Source: Betaproteobacteria bacterium (GTDB lineage Bacteria; Pseudomonadota; Gammaproteobacteria; Burkholderiales; Usitatibacteraceae). Taken from it: a stretch of DNA of 64,000 nt. Positions 63,163-64,000 of the stretch are shown here, piece by piece (within the stretch, counting starts at the first letter, position 1; each line of letters opens with the position of its first letter). The stretch is taken from positions 1 through 64,000 of the forward strand of contig JAEUMZ010000108.1 of NCBI GenBank assembly GCA_016790765.1, written 5' to 3'. Position numbers and translations under genes: made by a program. The notes under the pieces were generated by a model. That model made no database searches and was not told the origin of the DNA. It worked only from the letters and a program-made list of their open reading frames with translations.

Positions 63163-63818
63163 ACCTCGCGCTGTTCGACCTCGACTACACGCTGCTGGCC
63201 GGCGATTCCGACCACGCCTGGGGCGAGTTCCTGGTGCGCGAGGGCCTGATCGAGGCGGCCGATTACAAGCGCCGCAACGACGCCTTCTGGGCGCAGTACA
63301 AGGCCGGCATCCTCGACATCGAGGAGTACCTCGCGTTCGCGCTGTCGTTCATCGCCGGCAAGTCGGTGGAGGACATGGCCCCGCTGCACGCGCGCTACAT
63401 CGAAGAGGCGGTGAAACCGATGATCCGGCCCAATGCGCTGGAACTGGTGCGCCGGCACGACGCGGACCTCACCTGCATCGTCACCGCCACCAACGAATTC
63501 CTCACCGCGCCGGCGCGCGAATTGTTCGAGGTCGACCACCTGATTGCCTGCCAAGTCGAGGTGCTTGACGGCCGCTATACCGGGCGTTCCACCGGCGTGC
63601 CGTCGATGGGCAAGGGCAAGATCACGCGCGTCGAGCAATGGCTCGGCGGGCGCGGCCAGTCGCTGGCCGCGTTCGACAAGGTGTATTTCTACAGCGATTC
63701 GCTCAACGACCTGCCGCTGCTCGAGGCGGTGTCGCACCCGGTGGCGGTCAACCCGGATGCGGTGCTGCGCGAGCATGCCCGCACCCAGGGCTGGCCCATC
63801 CTCGACCTGATCGCATGA
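63159..63818 (+). CDS. HAD-IB family hydrolase (SerB-like phosphatase)
   Basis: The 219-residue protein is a haloacid dehalogenase-type phosphatase. Motif I is LFDLDYTLL with the nucleophile Asp and the acid Asp, motif II is VTATNEF, and motif III/IV is GKGKITRVEQWL and YSDSLNDLPLL. The cap (about residues 15-85) is helical, as in the IB subclass. It is often annotated as phosphoserine phosphatase-like, but the substrate is unknown. It overlaps hda at its start and pcnB at its end by four bases each. Confidence 0.92.
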   Translation: MNLALFDLDYTLLAGDSDHAWGEFLVREGLIEAADYKRRNDAFWAQYKAGILDIEEYLAFALSFIAGKSVEDMAPLHARYIEEAVKPMIRPNALELVRRHDADLTCIVTATNEFLTAPARELFEVDHLIACQVEVLDGRYTGRSTGVPSMGKGKITRVEQWLGGRGQSLAAFDKVYFYSDSLNDLPLLEAVSHPVAVNPDAVLREHARTQGWPILDLIA

Positions 63819-64000
63819 TCCGCCGCCTGATCGAAAAAGTGTTCGGCGGCCAGCGCGCCGCCCGCCAGGGCCGCGCCGAGGGCCATTGGCGCGTGCATGC
63901 CGCGGCCGAGCACCGCATCGACCGCGGCGACATTTCGCGCGCCGCGATCCAGACCTGCGAGGGCTTGCAGGCCGCCGGGTACGATGCCTACATCGTCGGC
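63815..64000 (+). CDS. pcnB: Poly(A) polymerase I, 3' truncated by the window edge
   Basis: From ATG 63815 (overlapping the HAD stop as ATGA) the frame stays open to the end of the window, giving 62 residues. The start MIRRLIEKVFGG is followed by a betaproteobacterial-type RGDISRAAIQTCEGLQ, and the last visible residues AGYDAYIVG begin the nucleotidyltransferase motif (YxAYxVGG). PcnB adds A tails to RNA, promoting decay. Position after hda-HAD is conserved. Identification rests on context plus this N-terminus. Confidence 0.85.
   Translation, partial: MIRRLIEKVFGGQRAARQGRAEGHWRVHAAAEHRIDRGDISRAAIQTCEGLQAAGYDAYIVG

Overview
The window is a GC-rich (about two-thirds G+C by eye), densely packed stretch of chromosome from a betaproteobacterium. 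The gene groups rpmB-rpmG-radC, coaBC-dut, purN-DUF3108-rsmB, dapA-bamC-MBL hydrolase and hda-HAD hydrolase-pcnB are arranged as in Burkholderiales and Nitrosomonadales, and the proteins look betaproteobacterial. The exact genus cannot be told; a deep or uncultured lineage is possible. I see no tRNA, rRNA, CRISPR array, insertion sequence or phage gene. Two genes are cut by the edges: a GhrA-like reductase on the left and pcnB on the right.

Layout. From 1 to 12.7 kb there are mostly housekeeping genes: a GhrA-like reductase, a membrane-anchored FMN glutamate-synthase-like enzyme, MarC, DUF192, dut-coaBC, divergent radC, the rpmB-rpmG operon, a fatty acid desaturase, an MscS channel, rsmB and two DUF3108 proteins. 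From 12.7 to 25.5 kb: purN and purM, an AI-2E/PerM family permease, a HAMP-domain membrane protein with a small duplicated-helix protein, nadA-kynU (NAD synthesis), a methyltransferase, dapA-bamC-MBL hydrolase, an alanine/lysine-rich lipoprotein, and a RoxA-type ribosomal oxygenase overlapping a small conserved gene. From 25.6 to 36.6 kb: a peroxiredoxin, greB, a five-gene phosphonate/phosphite-type ABC importer (two PhnD, PhnC, two PhnE), a TraB/GumN protein, an acetolactate-synthase-like ThDP enzyme and htpG behind a clear sigma-32-type promoter.

From 36.6 to 62.4 kb the content is more accessory and outward-facing: a D-aminoacylase-like lipoprotein, a TonB-dependent receptor, an RstB/RstA-like two-component pair, a DUF2785 protein, an SGNH-like lipoprotein, a two-subunit molybdenum hydroxylase (IorB/IorA type), glutaminase, a fasciclin-domain protein, a DUF3309-like peptide, a glycerophosphodiesterase, an S41 peptidase, an Lrp/AsnC regulator, a leucyl aminopeptidase, a nucleoside transporter, a 5'-nucleotidase and an Oar-like TonB-dependent receptor. 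Many of these handle nucleosides, peptides, amino acids and phosphoesters, which suggests scavenging of macromolecular debris (inference). The last 1.5 kb returns to housekeeping (hda-HAD-pcnB).

The most unusual signal is a family of five dispersed, gapless 54-bp imperfect palindromes lying only between genes (2291, 13356, 36585, 45741 and 54089). Other points of note are an orphan minus-strand terminator upstream of htpG that may end an unannotated small RNA, an apparently leaderless GTG start for hda, and G-rich inverted tracts at the phnE/phnC junction.
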